A DNA stretch of 64,000 bases from Symbiodinium natans (taxonomy: Eukaryota; Sar; Dinophyceae; Suessiales; Symbiodiniaceae): contig CAJNDS010001112.1 of assembly GCA_905221605.1 (NCBI GenBank), forward strand, positions 1 through 64,000, written 5' to 3'. The notes under the pieces are model-generated. The model made no database searches. It worked only from the letters and a program-made list of their open reading frames with translations, and was not told where the DNA came from. Position numbers and translations under genes: made by a program. This document shows, piece by piece, positions 44,401 to 53,780 of this stretch; position 1 is the stretch's first letter, and every line of letters begins with the position of its first letter.

Positions 44401-45235
44401 CTCAGTCGAAAATTCTTTGCGTGTTGTCGATTACATGTACGTGGAAATTTGGGAGAAGTGACAGGGTGTTCCGCAGTCTAAGGCTTAACTAAAACACATG
44501 TGCTGTGTAAAGCTAGAAAACTTGTCAAATCAAACAAGAGTGCACGCAAGCATCAATGCATGGTCAAACTATTTTACTATCAAATGCTTTTGGACATCAA
44601 CTGTCACATTTGCACATGGGCTAGATCGCGTTCCTTGTATGTGAAATCCAAAAGTTACTTAAAACGATAACAAGTTTAACGTCTAAGAACATCTGACAGA
44701 AACAATTGTTCGCGAGTTAAACCGGTGGATACGTACACCTCGCATTCCATCCATCATTCCATTCAGATCAGCGGCTGGCTTGTCGCACGAAGCGGGCGGC
44801 AGCTGCAGCCTTCTCTTGGTGATGACTGAGCTTGGCCCGCACGAAGGTGTGCCGGGAACTGTCGCGGTTTGACCGTTTTGCCTTCCTTTCAGTTGGCTCA
44901 GGCTCCCAATCCTCAGCGAAAGCCGCAATGTCCCGGATGTCCTGGCCGGTCTCGCGCTGAAAAGTCAGCGTCTGGTGCTTCTCCTCAGACTCATGGGCCT
45001 CATCGAGCTGCTGATGTCTGGCCTCCGCAACTTCTGCGGCCACGCTGGCCGCTGCGGAGTGGTTCAAGGAATTATTCTCTGACTGCATGTCAGCTCTTTC
45101 ACTGCGCACACCACCAGAGGCCAGAATTGTGCGTGAATGCCGGGCGAAGTGCTCAAGGTTTATGCCGGTTCCCGACGTCTCGGAAACCATGTCCAGCTCC
45201 TTCATGGGATGGTGGACTTCTGACGGGGGTAGATA
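38496..45235 (-). CDS. Voltage-gated ion channel with EF-hand-like cytosolic tail
   Basis: Exons in transcript order. 44789-45235: cytosolic, charged N-region (ends LSHHQEKAAAAARF). 44004-44065: helix S1 (VYGIIGLIVINLILLGVEV). 43572-43625: S2 (VPAWFAIVNIIIVSIYTL). 43356-43458: EIVLKIIAYGPREFFRGK then WNVFDFAIV (S2 end, S3). 43017-43146: S4 voltage sensor LRVLRFLRVARALRSIRV with an arginine every third residue. 42231-42286: S4-S5 linker and S5 start (SIVSTMGSLLWTMLLLAG). From 41178 down: ITAIAAVLAFWSG (S5). 40989-41042: S6 (VICYVVITVFAVLNVVTG). 40594-40661: EESAHADKDIAIMKQMNKRN. 40272-40325: IEALQHIFGEIDRDRSNK. About 40055-40078: VSIHELKD. 39376-39435: DAMDTQKLSSFMESLGISTE. 39245-39283: DVWTLFMVIDSDE. 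38496-38675: probable last exon. Most phases join if GC or GA donors are allowed. One six-helix domain is seen. I do not see a pore-loop exon between S5 and S6. Ion selectivity cannot be told. Confidence 0.75.
41218..41439. repeat. Outward-facing telomere-type arrays in channel intron
   Basis: 41218-41312 is CCCTAAA-oriented (about eleven units, some CCCCAAA or broken by CACAGC). 41403-41439 is TTTAGGG-oriented (five units). The 90 bases between contain a possible mini-exon on the minus strand (PDPLPDPTSPK between an AG and a GTCAGC). Both arrays lie in the intron between exon 42231-42286 and the S5 exon. Confidence 0.9.
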
Positions 45236-45350
45236 CTGGATATAGACGATATAGAGTCTCTCAAACTCGAGTATGAGCAAATATGTCAGAGCCCACGCCA
45301 ACCACCTAGCTTTGCATTTGGGGGAATACTCAACCCATAACAACCTTGAC

Positions 45351-45585
45351 TCTAAACCCTAAAGCCCTAAACCCTACACTAGAAATCCTAAAACCCAAAA
45401 CCTAAAACCTAAACCCTACACCCTCTAAACATCCCTAAACCCTCCTTCTGTTCCCCCTCGGGTGGCCGCTGTACTGGAGCCACTGCTGGAGCCAGATTCT
45501 CTGCAGCCGCCGGGAGCCGGATGGGCCGCATGAGCTCCTGAAAGCCGGGTTTAGGGTTTAGGGTTTAGGGTTAGGGTTTAGGGTG
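45351..45585. repeat. Outward-facing telomere-type arrays
   Basis: 45351-45445 is CCCTAAA-oriented and partly degenerate; 45548-45585 is TTTAGGG-oriented with five units. They enclose the candidate exon at 45446-45537. Confidence 0.9.
45446..45537 (-). CDS. Candidate exon between telomere-type arrays
   Basis: Acceptor CTTTCAG at 45538-45544, then ELMRPIRLPAAAENLAPAVA and PVQRPPEGEQKE. The only donor in place is the GT of the adjoining array itself (GTTTAGGG). Pro/Ala-rich linker. It could be an N-terminal exon of the channel gene or belong to the gene above. Confidence 0.4.
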
Positions 45586-45779
45586 CAAGCTTAAACACGC
45601 TCTGGACTCCGGAGCAGCCTGTACAAGGGGCAGCATGCCTGTCTCGAAAAGTCCGTGCGTTCGCAACTACACCGTTTCACAACACCCATCGGTCCTGCAG
45701 CAGCACCGCTTGTCGACTAAACTGGTCCTGCCCGGTGCTTGCAATGCGGGCATGAGCAACTCAACAAAGGAATTAGGAC

Positions 45780-45885
45780 AAAGCTGACAGCTGCACTGCC
45801 CTCCTCAATGAAGAGGTGCAGCTTCTGGATCTCTTCTTTCCATGGCGGATTGGACATCACGTTAGCTACACTCATGGCCCGCTCG
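45780..45885 (-). CDS. Internal exon, unknown protein
   Basis: Acceptor GCCAAAG, then SERAMSVANVMSNPPWKEEI and QKLHLFIEEGSAAVSF, with donor GTCCTA. Clear coding look: amphipathic, with Trp and acidic residues. It may be a 5' exon of the channel gene, since no terminal exon lies between them, or part of another gene. Confidence 0.5.
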
Positions 45886-46179
45886 CTTTGGCAGACCCAG
45901 GGGTTCCCTTTTAGGGATCCCTGAAAGTCAAAGGGCGAGGAACGAAACAGGGGCCGACACTCTCCGCAAGACGTTTCTTAAGCTACAGTTTCAGCTACAG
46001 TTGCAGTTGAACTCCGAACAGCACACGGTACCAAAAGCCATTTTGGCGCAGACCTTTTCTTGAAAAGAGAGCTTGAGGTCCCACCGCAGGCACGAGTCCT
46101 TCTCGCCTTCGCTAGGGGACTCGTATTTTCCAATTGTTCCAAGCCCTGGGTCGAACCCGGACCCTGAGCCAAGATGCAC

Positions 46180-46420
46180 ATATCATATGCAATGCTTGTG
46201 ACGGCCTTACAAGCTGGCGGTTGGGCATTGTAGGAGATGCCATGTGTGCCCTGACCGCTCTGCAAGCGGTCTCTTCGGCACCAATGTTGGGCTCGGGGCC
46301 TTTGCGCCGCGAGGCAGAGGCAGTTGCAGCGGCTGCAGCTTCTACCTTCTTGCGCATGTGAGCAGTCCGAGCTGTAAAGCTTGCCGCCCCTTTGTTGCAT
46401 TTTCTCCATGCATCCCTATG
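46180..46420 (-). CDS. Candidate exon, Ala/Arg-rich helix
   Basis: The minus frame reads CNKGAASFTARTAHMRKKVE, then AAAAATASASRRKGPEPNIG, then AEETACRAVRAHMASPTMPN. The Ala-rich part could be low complexity. Borders are not fixed. Confidence 0.35.
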
Positions 46421-46537
46421 GCTCTCTCTCTCTCTCTCTCTGACACACATGGCTGTCTGAGCACGCATGCTGCGGACGTGGCCACGCCTCTGTGCGTAGC
46501 GGGTTTCCGTGAAGGATCCTAATCGGCCAGAATTGCT

Positions 46538-47706
46538 TTATGCGGACTCGCGCCTCACGCTTCGCAAAACTGTGTGCTGGCAAAGCCGCTCTCGCAACTC
46601 ATGGCCCTTGATGTGCTGCAAGATATCCACCCAACGACCATCAGACTTCTGGAAGCAGTTGTAGTGAAACTCGCCTTCCGGACAGGGTCGGCTGGCTGTT
46701 CAATCCCTACCCTCGAGGTTTCCTTGATGTTTGCCTCACAGGAGCGGGCCGATCGAAACGACCGAAACGACTGAAACTTCAACAGGCTGAAACTTCAAGT
46801 GTTGAACCGCACCAATGCGCCTCAAAAATCAGTGGCTTCAACAAGTACGGAAACCCATACATGCAGGTAAACACAAGCAGGAGGAGGTATAGAGACCTAC
46901 ATTGACCCTAAACCCTAAACCCTAAACCCTACATGATTACTCCCATCTCGTGGACCCTTTTCAGTGCAGGCCGTTCCTTGCATCAGGCGGCCACCATCCC
47001 AGCGGGAGTCGAAGGTGCCCTCGCCATGAAAGGCTCCTGACGGTTCTTGGGCTTGAGAACTTAGGGTTTAGGAGGGTTTTTGGGCTTGGGATGGTTTAGG
47101 GCTTAGTTGCCAGGACGCTTTTTTTTGTTTTTTTTGCAGCCGTGGAACCTTGGAACCAACTGCCCTCGTAGGAACTGCCGTCGGCCCATACCTTAGCAGT
47201 GTTGCAGGGTTTGCAATAGGTGAAGCCGCAAGACTCGCCCTGCAGCTAGAGCTTGAAGAGCACTCTGGCGGAAGATGGGGAATGGGGAACAATACTCTTC
47301 CTTCCTGAGTGCAGGCCCAGGCTACAAATCGGCCTTGGCCGTGCATCTTCCCTTGCTCGAAGTTGCCTTCGTAGGAGCTGCCGTCGCTCCTGGGTTCAAC
47401 AGGACAGGCAAAGTTTTTGCGCACGATGGTCTAGCGAGCCATTTTCTTCCGTCAACTCTTGCTGGCGGTTGCCTCTGTCGGCTATATTCAGTCCAGATGC
47501 CACCGATAGCTGCCTTCACCACAGGGCATGTCTTCTTCCCAGGCACCTGCAAGCCAGGATAACATCACGCACCCTTCTACACTCGGCGAAACGATGCCCC
47601 ATGCAATTGCATTTAAGACCCGAAGTTGGGAAGCTCTCGAAGCCCTACGCCGATGATGACATGATGTGTACTGTACCGGTACCAGAGCCTTCGTAGATGC
47701 TCAGAA
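46538..47706 (-). CDS. MORN-repeat protein, C-terminal exons
   Basis: Six exons join in phase. About 47688-47706: IYEGSG. 47504-47546: AWEEDMPCGEGSYR. 47326-47389: SDGSSYEGNFEQGKMHGQGR. 47149-47191: VWADGSSYEGSWFQG. 46956-47036: AFHGEGTFDSRWDGGRLMQG. 46538-46695 is terminal: FHYNCFQKSDGRWVDILQHI ... RSVRRESA with TAA at 46538-46540. Read together, successive exons restore the MORN rhythm (YEG.F..G..HG.G.F): at least three to four repeats. MORN repeats bind membranes or act as scaffolds, often in protist cytoskeleton and division structures. Exons are 43-158 bases long and introns as short as 112. The N-terminus is not found. Two of its introns carry telomere-type arrays on either side of exon 46956-47036. 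Confidence 0.85.
46904..47105. repeat. Outward-facing telomere-type arrays around a MORN exon
   Basis: 46904-46932 is CCCTAAA-oriented (four units). 47060-47105 is a degenerate TTTAGGG-oriented stretch (TTAGGGTTTAGGAGGG, GGTTTAGGG). They bracket exon 46956-47036. Confidence 0.8.
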
Positions 47707-49119
47707 TCAAGGTCTCGAAGGCAGGGCGCTGGTTGGGCCCCAGCCCTAGCGGCGTCACCGCCGTCGTGATCTGCCAGACTTGGGTAGGGTGGGCTACAGT
47801 AAGCGACACCGGCATGTGCTGAAGGCAAGAAGGCAGTGCCATGTACCACAGCTTGATTGGACTTTGATGATCCATGAAACCCCGCCTGCTGCCCTTTTCC
47901 GTGCCTGATCCATTGTCCCTTGCGCTGTTTGTAGCCTGCCTCATAGTGACGAATCACTTAACGGGCATGACGGAAAAAAAGGCCTTCTTTGGCCAATATC
48001 TTGCTCATAGGAATGACGAGAGATGTGGCAGTTTGCTGAAGCTGTCTTGGGAAGCTTTGCTCAGCTGTTCACGCCTTGACCTCACCATAGAACAGCTGCC
48101 CAGGAGCCCGGAGACACCTGGACATCGCACATGGTTTCCTTCTTTGATGCAGTACTAAGCCAAGTATGACCTGGATTTCATTCCTGGCATCCTTGTTAGA
48201 GATGGCGTTTCGTGCAGGATGCAGGCAGGGCACTTTGTTAGAATCTCGGGCTCTTCTGGCTCATCCTGGAGCTCTGCGGTTGCAGAAGGGCAGCTGAAGA
48301 GCATCGTGCGAGAGGTTGGAGTTTTCCAGAGGCTTGTTGAAAGAACGCCGCAGAATTGGAGGGCAGGTGCTGCATCAGCCCATGCCCTCGCAAGAAAACG
48401 TGCAGTCCTCTGATTCCTGCACCACGACCTCCTCCTCGCTTAAGCGAGGCTCACGAGTGTCACTGGTCTGTCAAAAAGGTTTCATGTGGTAAGCAAACGC
48501 TCCTCCACTGGCTGCTCCTTTTTCTTCGGCGCCATGCATTTCCGGCGCCTGGCAACATGTGCGCCAGCATGACTCTCTTCCCTGACGGTGTAGTCTTTGC
48601 ACAATTCTCAAAGGAGCGACTCTCCGACGCAGTAGGTGCAGCTCCGCGAGGGCAGCAACATGTGGGGTGCCATGTGACTTCTGCTCAGAACTCTATTCAA
48701 TGTCTGGGGTCTACAGCTCAAAATCAGGCCGGCGGCACTTCAGTCAGCCAGCTGGGACGCGGAGGGCCGTCTATATTGCAATGCAGTTCCAGATAGAGCC
48801 CAGAACCAACCGCGCATGAACTTAGCATTAAATGGCACTACATGGCACACTGTGCCGGCAAAATCGGACGCATGAAACCTTCTGGCTATGGCGGCGCCAC
48901 CTCTTATCCTTGTTCCCCGCTCCATGCCGGCTGTGCAATCCCATCAGTTCTTTCCACAACGAAAGTAGGGGTAACCTTTTGGGGGGTCTTGTTAAGAGGA
49001 TTCCATTCTATTTGGGGTATAAACGGGGTACCCCTATTTTGGGAAATGCCCATATCGACCGGCACCCTGTCTGCATGAGAGAACCATCACCGATAGCAGG
49101 CACTGCGGCCTCTCGTACA
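47707..49119. other. No firm gene; one palindrome
   Basis: A minus frame near 48225-48300 (MLFSCPSATAELQDEPEEPE) is a weak exon candidate. The N-terminal MORN exons should lie here, but I cannot place them. The palindrome at 48957-49044 is listed separately. Confidence 0.35.
48957..49044. mobile_element. Palindromic element, probably family II
   Basis: The left CGAAAGTAGGGGTAACC and the right GGGGTACCCCTATTTTGGG are near complements and share the ACGAAAATAGGGG motif of the family II ends. Confidence 0.6.
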
Positions 49120-49332
49120 GGCTCGGGGGCCGGCAGCTTTGTCAAGTCCTCCGAGCAGATTGCAAGTCTCAACCGCCTCCCGCTTGGCTAGATCTAAGGC
49201 GGCAGATCCCATCGTCCGAAACGTCCGAGGCCTCTTATGACTTTTTTTCAGCAAAGTATGCCACCCTTTGCCCCCTAGGTGGGTGGCAGGTCCTTCAGCT
49301 CCGAGTCCAGCATCCTGAGATACGGTGCGCAC
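49120..49332 (-). CDS. Candidate exon, ankyrin-like
   Basis: The minus frame contains RTMGSAALDLAKREAVETCN then LLGGLDKAAGPR. The pattern G..ALDLAKRE..E...LL resembles the helix pair of an ankyrin repeat (protein-protein contact). One copy only, so the call is tentative. Confidence 0.4.
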
Positions 49333-49420
49333 TTTATCATTCTAAGAGGGATGTGCTGCACACTTTTGTCTCACAGCCTCCCTGAAGAACTTGCGTCTCC
49401 AAAGCAATGCAAGCTTCATG

Positions 49421-49450
49421 TAGGGTTTAGGATTTAGGGTTTAGGGTTTC
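49421..49450 (+). repeat. Telomere-type array (TTTAGGG)n
   Basis: Four units, one GGATTTAGGG variant, plus orientation, just downstream (in transcript) of exon 49459-49692. Confidence 0.85.
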
Positions 49451-49458
49451 GAGTTAGC

Positions 49459-49692
49459 CTATCTGCATATGCCAAAGTTTGAACGTTGATGGCTCCGCCT
49501 GTCCATTGATGGCCTCGACATGCTGCGCCAAGCAGTCACCACGGCCTCTCCAAAGGAGTCAAGGAGCTGTCCCGGGCGCCCTGCAACGTCCCAAAGGAGG
49601 AAGTCACTAGGCCGGGCCTGCAAGTCGGCTCTCTCGGAGATCTTTTTCCGGTATGCCAGCGAAGACTCAAAGGCCTTGGCCGTAGCTTTCAA
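49459..49692 (-). CDS. Exon, unknown protein
   Basis: The minus frame reads ATAKAFESSLAYRKKISERA, then DLQARPSDFLLWDVAGRPGQ, then LLDSFGEAVVTAWRSMSRPS. Strong coding look over the whole length. A possible acceptor AG lies near 49690. No family recognised. Confidence 0.55.
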   Translation of the reverse strand: MKATAKAFESSLAYRKKISERADLQARPSDFLLWDVAGRPGQLLDSFGEAVVTAWRSMSRPSMDRRSHQRSNFGICR

Positions 49693-49727
49693 TGTTCAAA
49701 GCATGAACCTTACATGGACAGCAAGGT

Positions 49728-50042
49728 TCATAAACCATCGAAAAACTGCTCTTGGGCAGCGGACCACACGACGCCGCGACTGCAGCTTCCAAAGAGTGAA
49801 TGCCACCTTGGAGTCATATAAGGACGCCCCTGCACACTAAAAAAACCAGATCCCTGTTGTCGGGGAATCCCTACTGGCACATCCCGTGCACTGTACACTC
49901 CTACGCGAATAGCGGATAAGTTCACTGTAGCCACCGCAAATCGGAACATTGCGAGGATATCCGCTTCAGCATTGCTGTTCTCATGCCGGCGCCGGCTATG
50001 GATCGCCGAGCTGATGACATGCAACGAGCCAATCTCCTGCAT
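49728..50042 (-). CDS. Candidate exon, unknown protein
   Basis: The minus frame contains HENSNAEADILAMFRFAVAT then VNLSAIRVGVYSA. The middle is protein-like, but the ends drift. It may join the exon at 49459-49692. Confidence 0.35.
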   Translation of the reverse strand: MQEIGSLHVISSAIHSRRRHENSNAEADILAMFRFAVATVNLSAIRVGVYSARDVPVGIPRQQGSGFFSVQGRPYMTPRWHSLFGSCSRGVVWSAAQEQFFDGL

Positions 50043-50167
50043 GGTAGATGCAGCTTCATGCTGGGTCTCAGGTTCTGCCAGGTACTGCAGGTGCTACTGC
50101 CCGATCCCAGGGAGCCGAGCCTAATGAAAACGTCTCTTTACAGGAACATGCCCTCACTCTCCCTCAA

Positions 50168-50340
50168 CTAAAGGCTAAAATCGCAAGGTCTCCATTTTGA
50201 ACTAAGGTCCGTTCCAACAAAATCAGAATCAAGGGCTGTTGCGCTCGCTGGCTCCTTGAAGGGAGGCGATACCAGGTTCCGGAGGCGGGCAGCGGCCGCC
50301 CGCGCCCGCTCCTGGCGACTTCTGACAGCTAAACTTTGCA
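50168..50340 (-). CDS. Probable terminal exon, unknown protein
   Basis: Acceptor CTGCAAAG near 50337-50344, then LAVRSRQERARAAAARLRNL, LVSPPFKEPASATALDSDFV and GTDLSSKWRPCDFSL, with TAG at 50168. A basic helix followed by a polar tail. It could be the 3' end of a gene starting higher up. Confidence 0.5.
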
Positions 50341-50342
50341 GG

Positions 50343-50929
50343 ATCTTGATGGATCTGGGCATGGAATGGTCCTTATGGTCCTATCTTCACAGAATGTTGC
50401 CCACTACATGCATGCTGAGCTGAGTCCCCTTCAGCCCAGCCCAAGAGGTCTGGCCTGCTGCAGCAGCCGCGAGACTCGCAAGGAATCCTGCTGCTGCTCA
50501 ATCATTCCAGGACGGGGCGCTGCCACCTGAGACGTGCATACGCAAAATATGCGCAGCATGGCATCATGACTCGGCCCCTGATGGCAAGATGGCAAAGGGG
50601 TAGATGGCAAAGGGGTAGTATACACGCAGAACAACGACGGTTGCTATCGTCGAGCCTTGAGGATCTTCACTCGTGGCGTCAAGAAACAGCGAGTGTCAGA
50701 AACGCGCATTCTACGTATTCTTCGCACCTTCTACATTTGCGGTGCTTTTGCCATCCGCCGAGGCCTCAGGCCGAAAGTATATAGGTTGTGAGAACAGGCA
50801 CCCCCCTCCAGATCCGTCCCCCAACCCCCCCCCCCCCCCCCCCATCTGCCCCCTTCCTTTTTGCTTTTCGCTTTCGTGAAGCGTGAACCCCAAACCCCGC
50901 AACCGGAACCCTAAACCCTAAACCCAACC
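50343..50929. other. No supported gene; poly-C tract
   Basis: Contains a 19-C run at 50825-50843 and, at 50912-50930, two CCCTAAA units. No frame is convincing. Confidence 0.5.
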
Positions 50930-51105
50930 CTCATTGCTTGGGGTGCCGCGACTTGGGCGCTGCGGAATCACGATGCTCACGCGGATGCGCTTTTCCGGGC
51001 CGAGGCGGGGTCGCGTAGCGTGAAAATTATGCCTTGCCATGTGCTTTGCCTCCGCCCGCAGTTCCTCGAGCTGGTCCTCCACGCGGGTGAGCGTAGCCAT
51101 CTGGC
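50930..51105 (-). CDS. Exon, coiled/basic protein, possible start
   Basis: After a CCTGCCAG acceptor the frame begins directly with ATG: MATLTRVEDQLEELRAEAKH then MARHNFHATRPRLGPEKRIR and VSIVIPQRPS. The AG placed right before the ATG could be an ordinary intron border or a trans-splice (spliced-leader) acceptor. Bracketed by CCCTAAA arrays on both sides (50912-50930 and 51129-51183), both in the same orientation. Confidence 0.5.
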
Positions 51106-51128
51106 AGGCTGGAAGGCTCTGAGCATTG

Positions 51129-51290
51129 GCCCTAAACCCTAAACCCTAAACCCTAAACCCTAAACCCTAAACCCTAAACCCTTTTTAACCCCTGGGCTGA
51201 GGCCGGGACGCGCGTATCATCCATACACAGGCAGAAGAAAAGAACAAACCCTAAACCCTAAACCCTAAACCCTAAACCCTAAACCCTAAA
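51129..51290 (-). repeat. Two CCCTAAA arrays in direct orientation
   Basis: 51129-51183 holds seven to eight perfect units; 51246-51290 holds about six. Both are CCCTAAA on the plus strand. These are the longest uninterrupted telomere-type arrays in the window. Confidence 0.95.
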
Positions 51291-51590
51291 GAACAAGGAC
51301 ATGCCAGGAGTCCCTCAAGTGGATTCACGAGACCGCAACGCCGCAACACCAGTGCCATAATAGTAGAGTCAGTTGAACGAGAAAACGATGCAGTCCCGAA
51401 TCCTGCCTCCACATCCTTTCTACACATGGTTTCCACTTAAGCTCGTCTGGAAAGCCAAGTAAACTCCCAATCTGAATGGGATGATGTCGGATGTGCCTCG
51501 CGGCCGAGCAAGGCCTGCACTTCCGACACTCGTTCTGTCAGTTGGTCGAAGGCTGCCGCCTGGATGACGAGAGTGACTCGAGTGTCTCTC

Positions 51591-52347
51591 TCAAGCTTTT
51601 ATGGGGCCATGATGGGGCATGGCTTCGTTCTTACATGGCACACTTCTGTGTCTCATTGTCGCAGGGGTTCTCGTGGGCCCGCTGCAGATCCCTGCATGAC
51701 TCGTTGGTGGCCGACTCTCGTGGACTCTCTCTGGTCTAGAACCGTCCTCCACAGATCCGTGAAGAGTGTGCAGCCCTTCGCCCAGCTGCTGCAGATCTTC
51801 GCCAAACTGGTCAGGAGGTACGGGCTGAAGGCAAGATACGGTACTGTCAATGGGACACATGACACAAGCGCTTGGAGGGCCTGCCAGCTCCCTGAACTTT
51901 CTTCCATGTACATGTGCAGTTGGTCAGAGCCTTCTCTTGGTGCACAAGCAGCGTCGACTCAAACTCAGCTTGCAGTCGCTGCTGGTCCTTTGGCGCGGCA
52001 CGCATCAGTGAATTGCAGGGAGCTTGACTGCTGTCGACTATAGCTTCACTCTTTGGCTGGAGGCATGACAATGAAGGCATCGATAAAAAGCAGGGACTGA
52101 TGGTGCTCGGTGAGCTCATCGCTTGGAAGGCGCCTCTTAACATCTCAACATCGCATGAGATGCTTGCAAGGTCCTCCATCTGCCGGCTCATCAACGTGTG
52201 CCGCTCCTGGCTTGGGCTGTGTGGCGCTGAGCAGCACCATTGTTGCTCTATGTTGTTCCCGCCTCGTCCCTTGAGCAGCCGCTGCAAAGTGATCCCCCAC
52301 CGGCGTCCACGGCCGCAGCTTCTGCCTGTAAGTGTGGCCAAGAGCAA
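51591..52347 (-). CDS. Exon cluster, coiled protein
   Basis: Three protein-like minus stretches in two frames: about 52120-52200 (LMSRQMEDLASISCDVEMLR, GAFQA), about 51930-52020 (SLMRAAPKDQQRLQAEFEST, LLVHQEKALTNC) and about 51740-51815 (DQFGEDLQQLGEGLHTLHGS). All look like heptad-type helices of a cytoskeletal or scaffold protein. Borders are not fixed, so only the cluster is called. 51291-51590 shows nothing. Confidence 0.4.
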
Positions 52348-52632
52348 CCGCAGCTATCCACAGTGGAGTTGATGCACACTACCTAGCGCTGAGGCGAACA
52401 CAAGCATCAGCTACCCAACATTACACAGCCAGAGCAGAACTGCTCGTGGAAACCAATGTCTTCTCACAAAATAGCTCCTTTTTTGGTCCAGCTCGAAGCA
52501 TTGCGCCGACACGCGCATATGTACAACGAATGTACAACGAATGTAGAACGAGTCAGATAGCTAGATTTGCCGGCCTTAGACATTTTCGCAGATCGGCATG
52601 CCTGCGCTTTTTTCAGTCCTTGACAAGCATGT

Positions 52633-52902
52633 CTAGAATCTGAGAGCAGAGCATCCGGACTGATACACTGCGCCCAGAATTACATGCACAACCAACACAC
52701 TTATAAGAGGATGCTCCACCCAAACATTCGCTGAGAGATGCCGAGAGAATTTCTCAACCAGCATGTATGTGGGTGAGACCTGGTCGGAGACATGCAGCCG
52801 AAGCGAGAGACTCAGCAGAAAGTGCAGCACGTAGATCCAACGATGGCTTGCTGTAGTTATGATGGCCATGATACGATTCTGGCCGGGGCTTGCTTGAATC
52901 AC
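52633..52902 (-). CDS. Exon, possible two-helix membrane segment
   Basis: The minus frame reads HRWIYVLHFLLSLSLRLHVS, then DQVSPTYMLVEKFSRHLSAN, then HPLISVLVVHVILGAVYQSG before a stop at 52633. Two hydrophobic segments about 35 residues apart. The end could be a true C-terminus (CSALRF). No family recognised. Confidence 0.45.
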   Translation of the reverse strand: MIQASPGQNRIMAIITTASHRWIYVLHFLLSLSLRLHVSDQVSPTYMLVEKFSRHLSANVWVEHPLISVLVVHVILGAVYQSGCSALRF

Positions 52903-53165
52903 GTCATCTCTTCACTCGGCGCTTTACCCACTTTTTTCTTCTCTTCCCCTTGAGAGCAACTTTGCCCTCTGGCGACTCCTCACCACTCTGCTCCTCCTTG
53001 CTTGGTACGTGCCTCGGCAAACGAACTGCTCATTCTGTCAAGCATTTATCCTTCCTGTTGGGCCTTTGCAACATGAAGACTGAAGGTGTGGCAGACGCAT
53101 GCAGACACAGTCACACCCGTGCCACACCCGTTTGCAGCGCACGACACCACGCGCTGCCCATGCCT

Positions 53166-53597
53166 TCATATGCCAAGCTTCGAATCTGGAGGCTCCTCCG
53201 CAGCCTCCGTCTGCAGACCCACTCCTTGGGCTGTCTCAAAGGCCTCGCGAAGGGAATGCAGGGCGTTTGTGGAAGGTGTGCTCTGGGGAAACCTCTGCGG
53301 CATGTCCCAAAAGAAGACACTCCACTCGCGATGATGCAGAGCCTTTCACGGCATTCACATACCCTGACAGTAGTGGCCGGTATTCGGTGCCTTGTGAGCA
53401 ACCTCCCAGTCCACGGCCAGTGCCCAAACCTAGGAGATGGTTTTCATTTCACGCTCACACCGGCTTCCTTCGAATTTCGTCGATGTCCGCTCTTCGGCCG
53501 GCTGGGCGAGCGGCACTCCCCTCGTGACCCAGGATCTGGCGCTCGACGAAACCGTCTCTGAAGTCCTCAAGAGCTTCATTTTTAGACTTATAGGGGC
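53166..53597 (-). CDS. C-terminal exons of an unknown protein
   Basis: Exon 53461-53597 (acceptor GTTCAGCAG, donor GTGTGAG) reads PYKSKNEALEDFRDGFVERQ and ends RADIDEIRRKP. It joins in phase 0 to the terminal exon 53166-53282 (acceptor TTTCCCCAG): STPSTNALHSLREAFETAQG ... EEPPDSKLGI, with TGA at 53166-53168. The 178-base intron between them is short. The segment YKSKNEALEDFRD slightly recalls the WGR fold found near poly(ADP-ribose) polymerases, but that is a guess. A 223-codon plus ORF over the same DNA is a shadow. Confidence 0.65.
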
Positions 53598-53743
53598 CTG
53601 CTGAACTGCCTGGGATGAACATGAAGGCCCTCATGGCATCTGTGCAGCATGAGCCAAAACTGTCAACAGCCCGCTTGTGCATGGAGGTTCTCATTCAATT
53701 CCTCATGCAGGCTAGGGATTCCATAAGTCTTCAAGGGCCTTTC

Positions 53744-53780
53744 ACCCTAAACCCTAAATCCTACACCCTAAACCCTGACA
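53744..53780 (-). repeat. Telomere-type array (CCCTAAA)n
   Basis: Four imperfect units, CCCTAAA on the plus strand, upstream in transcript of exon 53461-53597. 53781-54383 holds no supported exon. Confidence 0.8.

Noticed and set aside
46130-46170. tRNA-like T-arm (GGGTTCGACCC on the minus strand)
   Set aside because: No A-box, acceptor stem or anticodon arm can be folded around it.
46160-46180. Dinoflagellate spliced-leader remnant on minus strand (CATCTTGGCTCAGG)
   Set aside because: Only about 13 of 21 positions match the known leader CCGTAGCCATTTTGGCTCAAG, which is near chance. The TTTTGGCTCA at 53651-53660 and the CCGTAG upstream of the nested gene (near 58560) are equally weak.
51129-51290. 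True chromosome end
   Set aside because: The arrays are short, many, in both orientations and flanked by exons, so they are interstitial.
52890-53561. Plus-strand 223-codon ORF
   Set aside because: Antisense to two minus exons that have matching splice phases and a stop; its composition is not protein-like.
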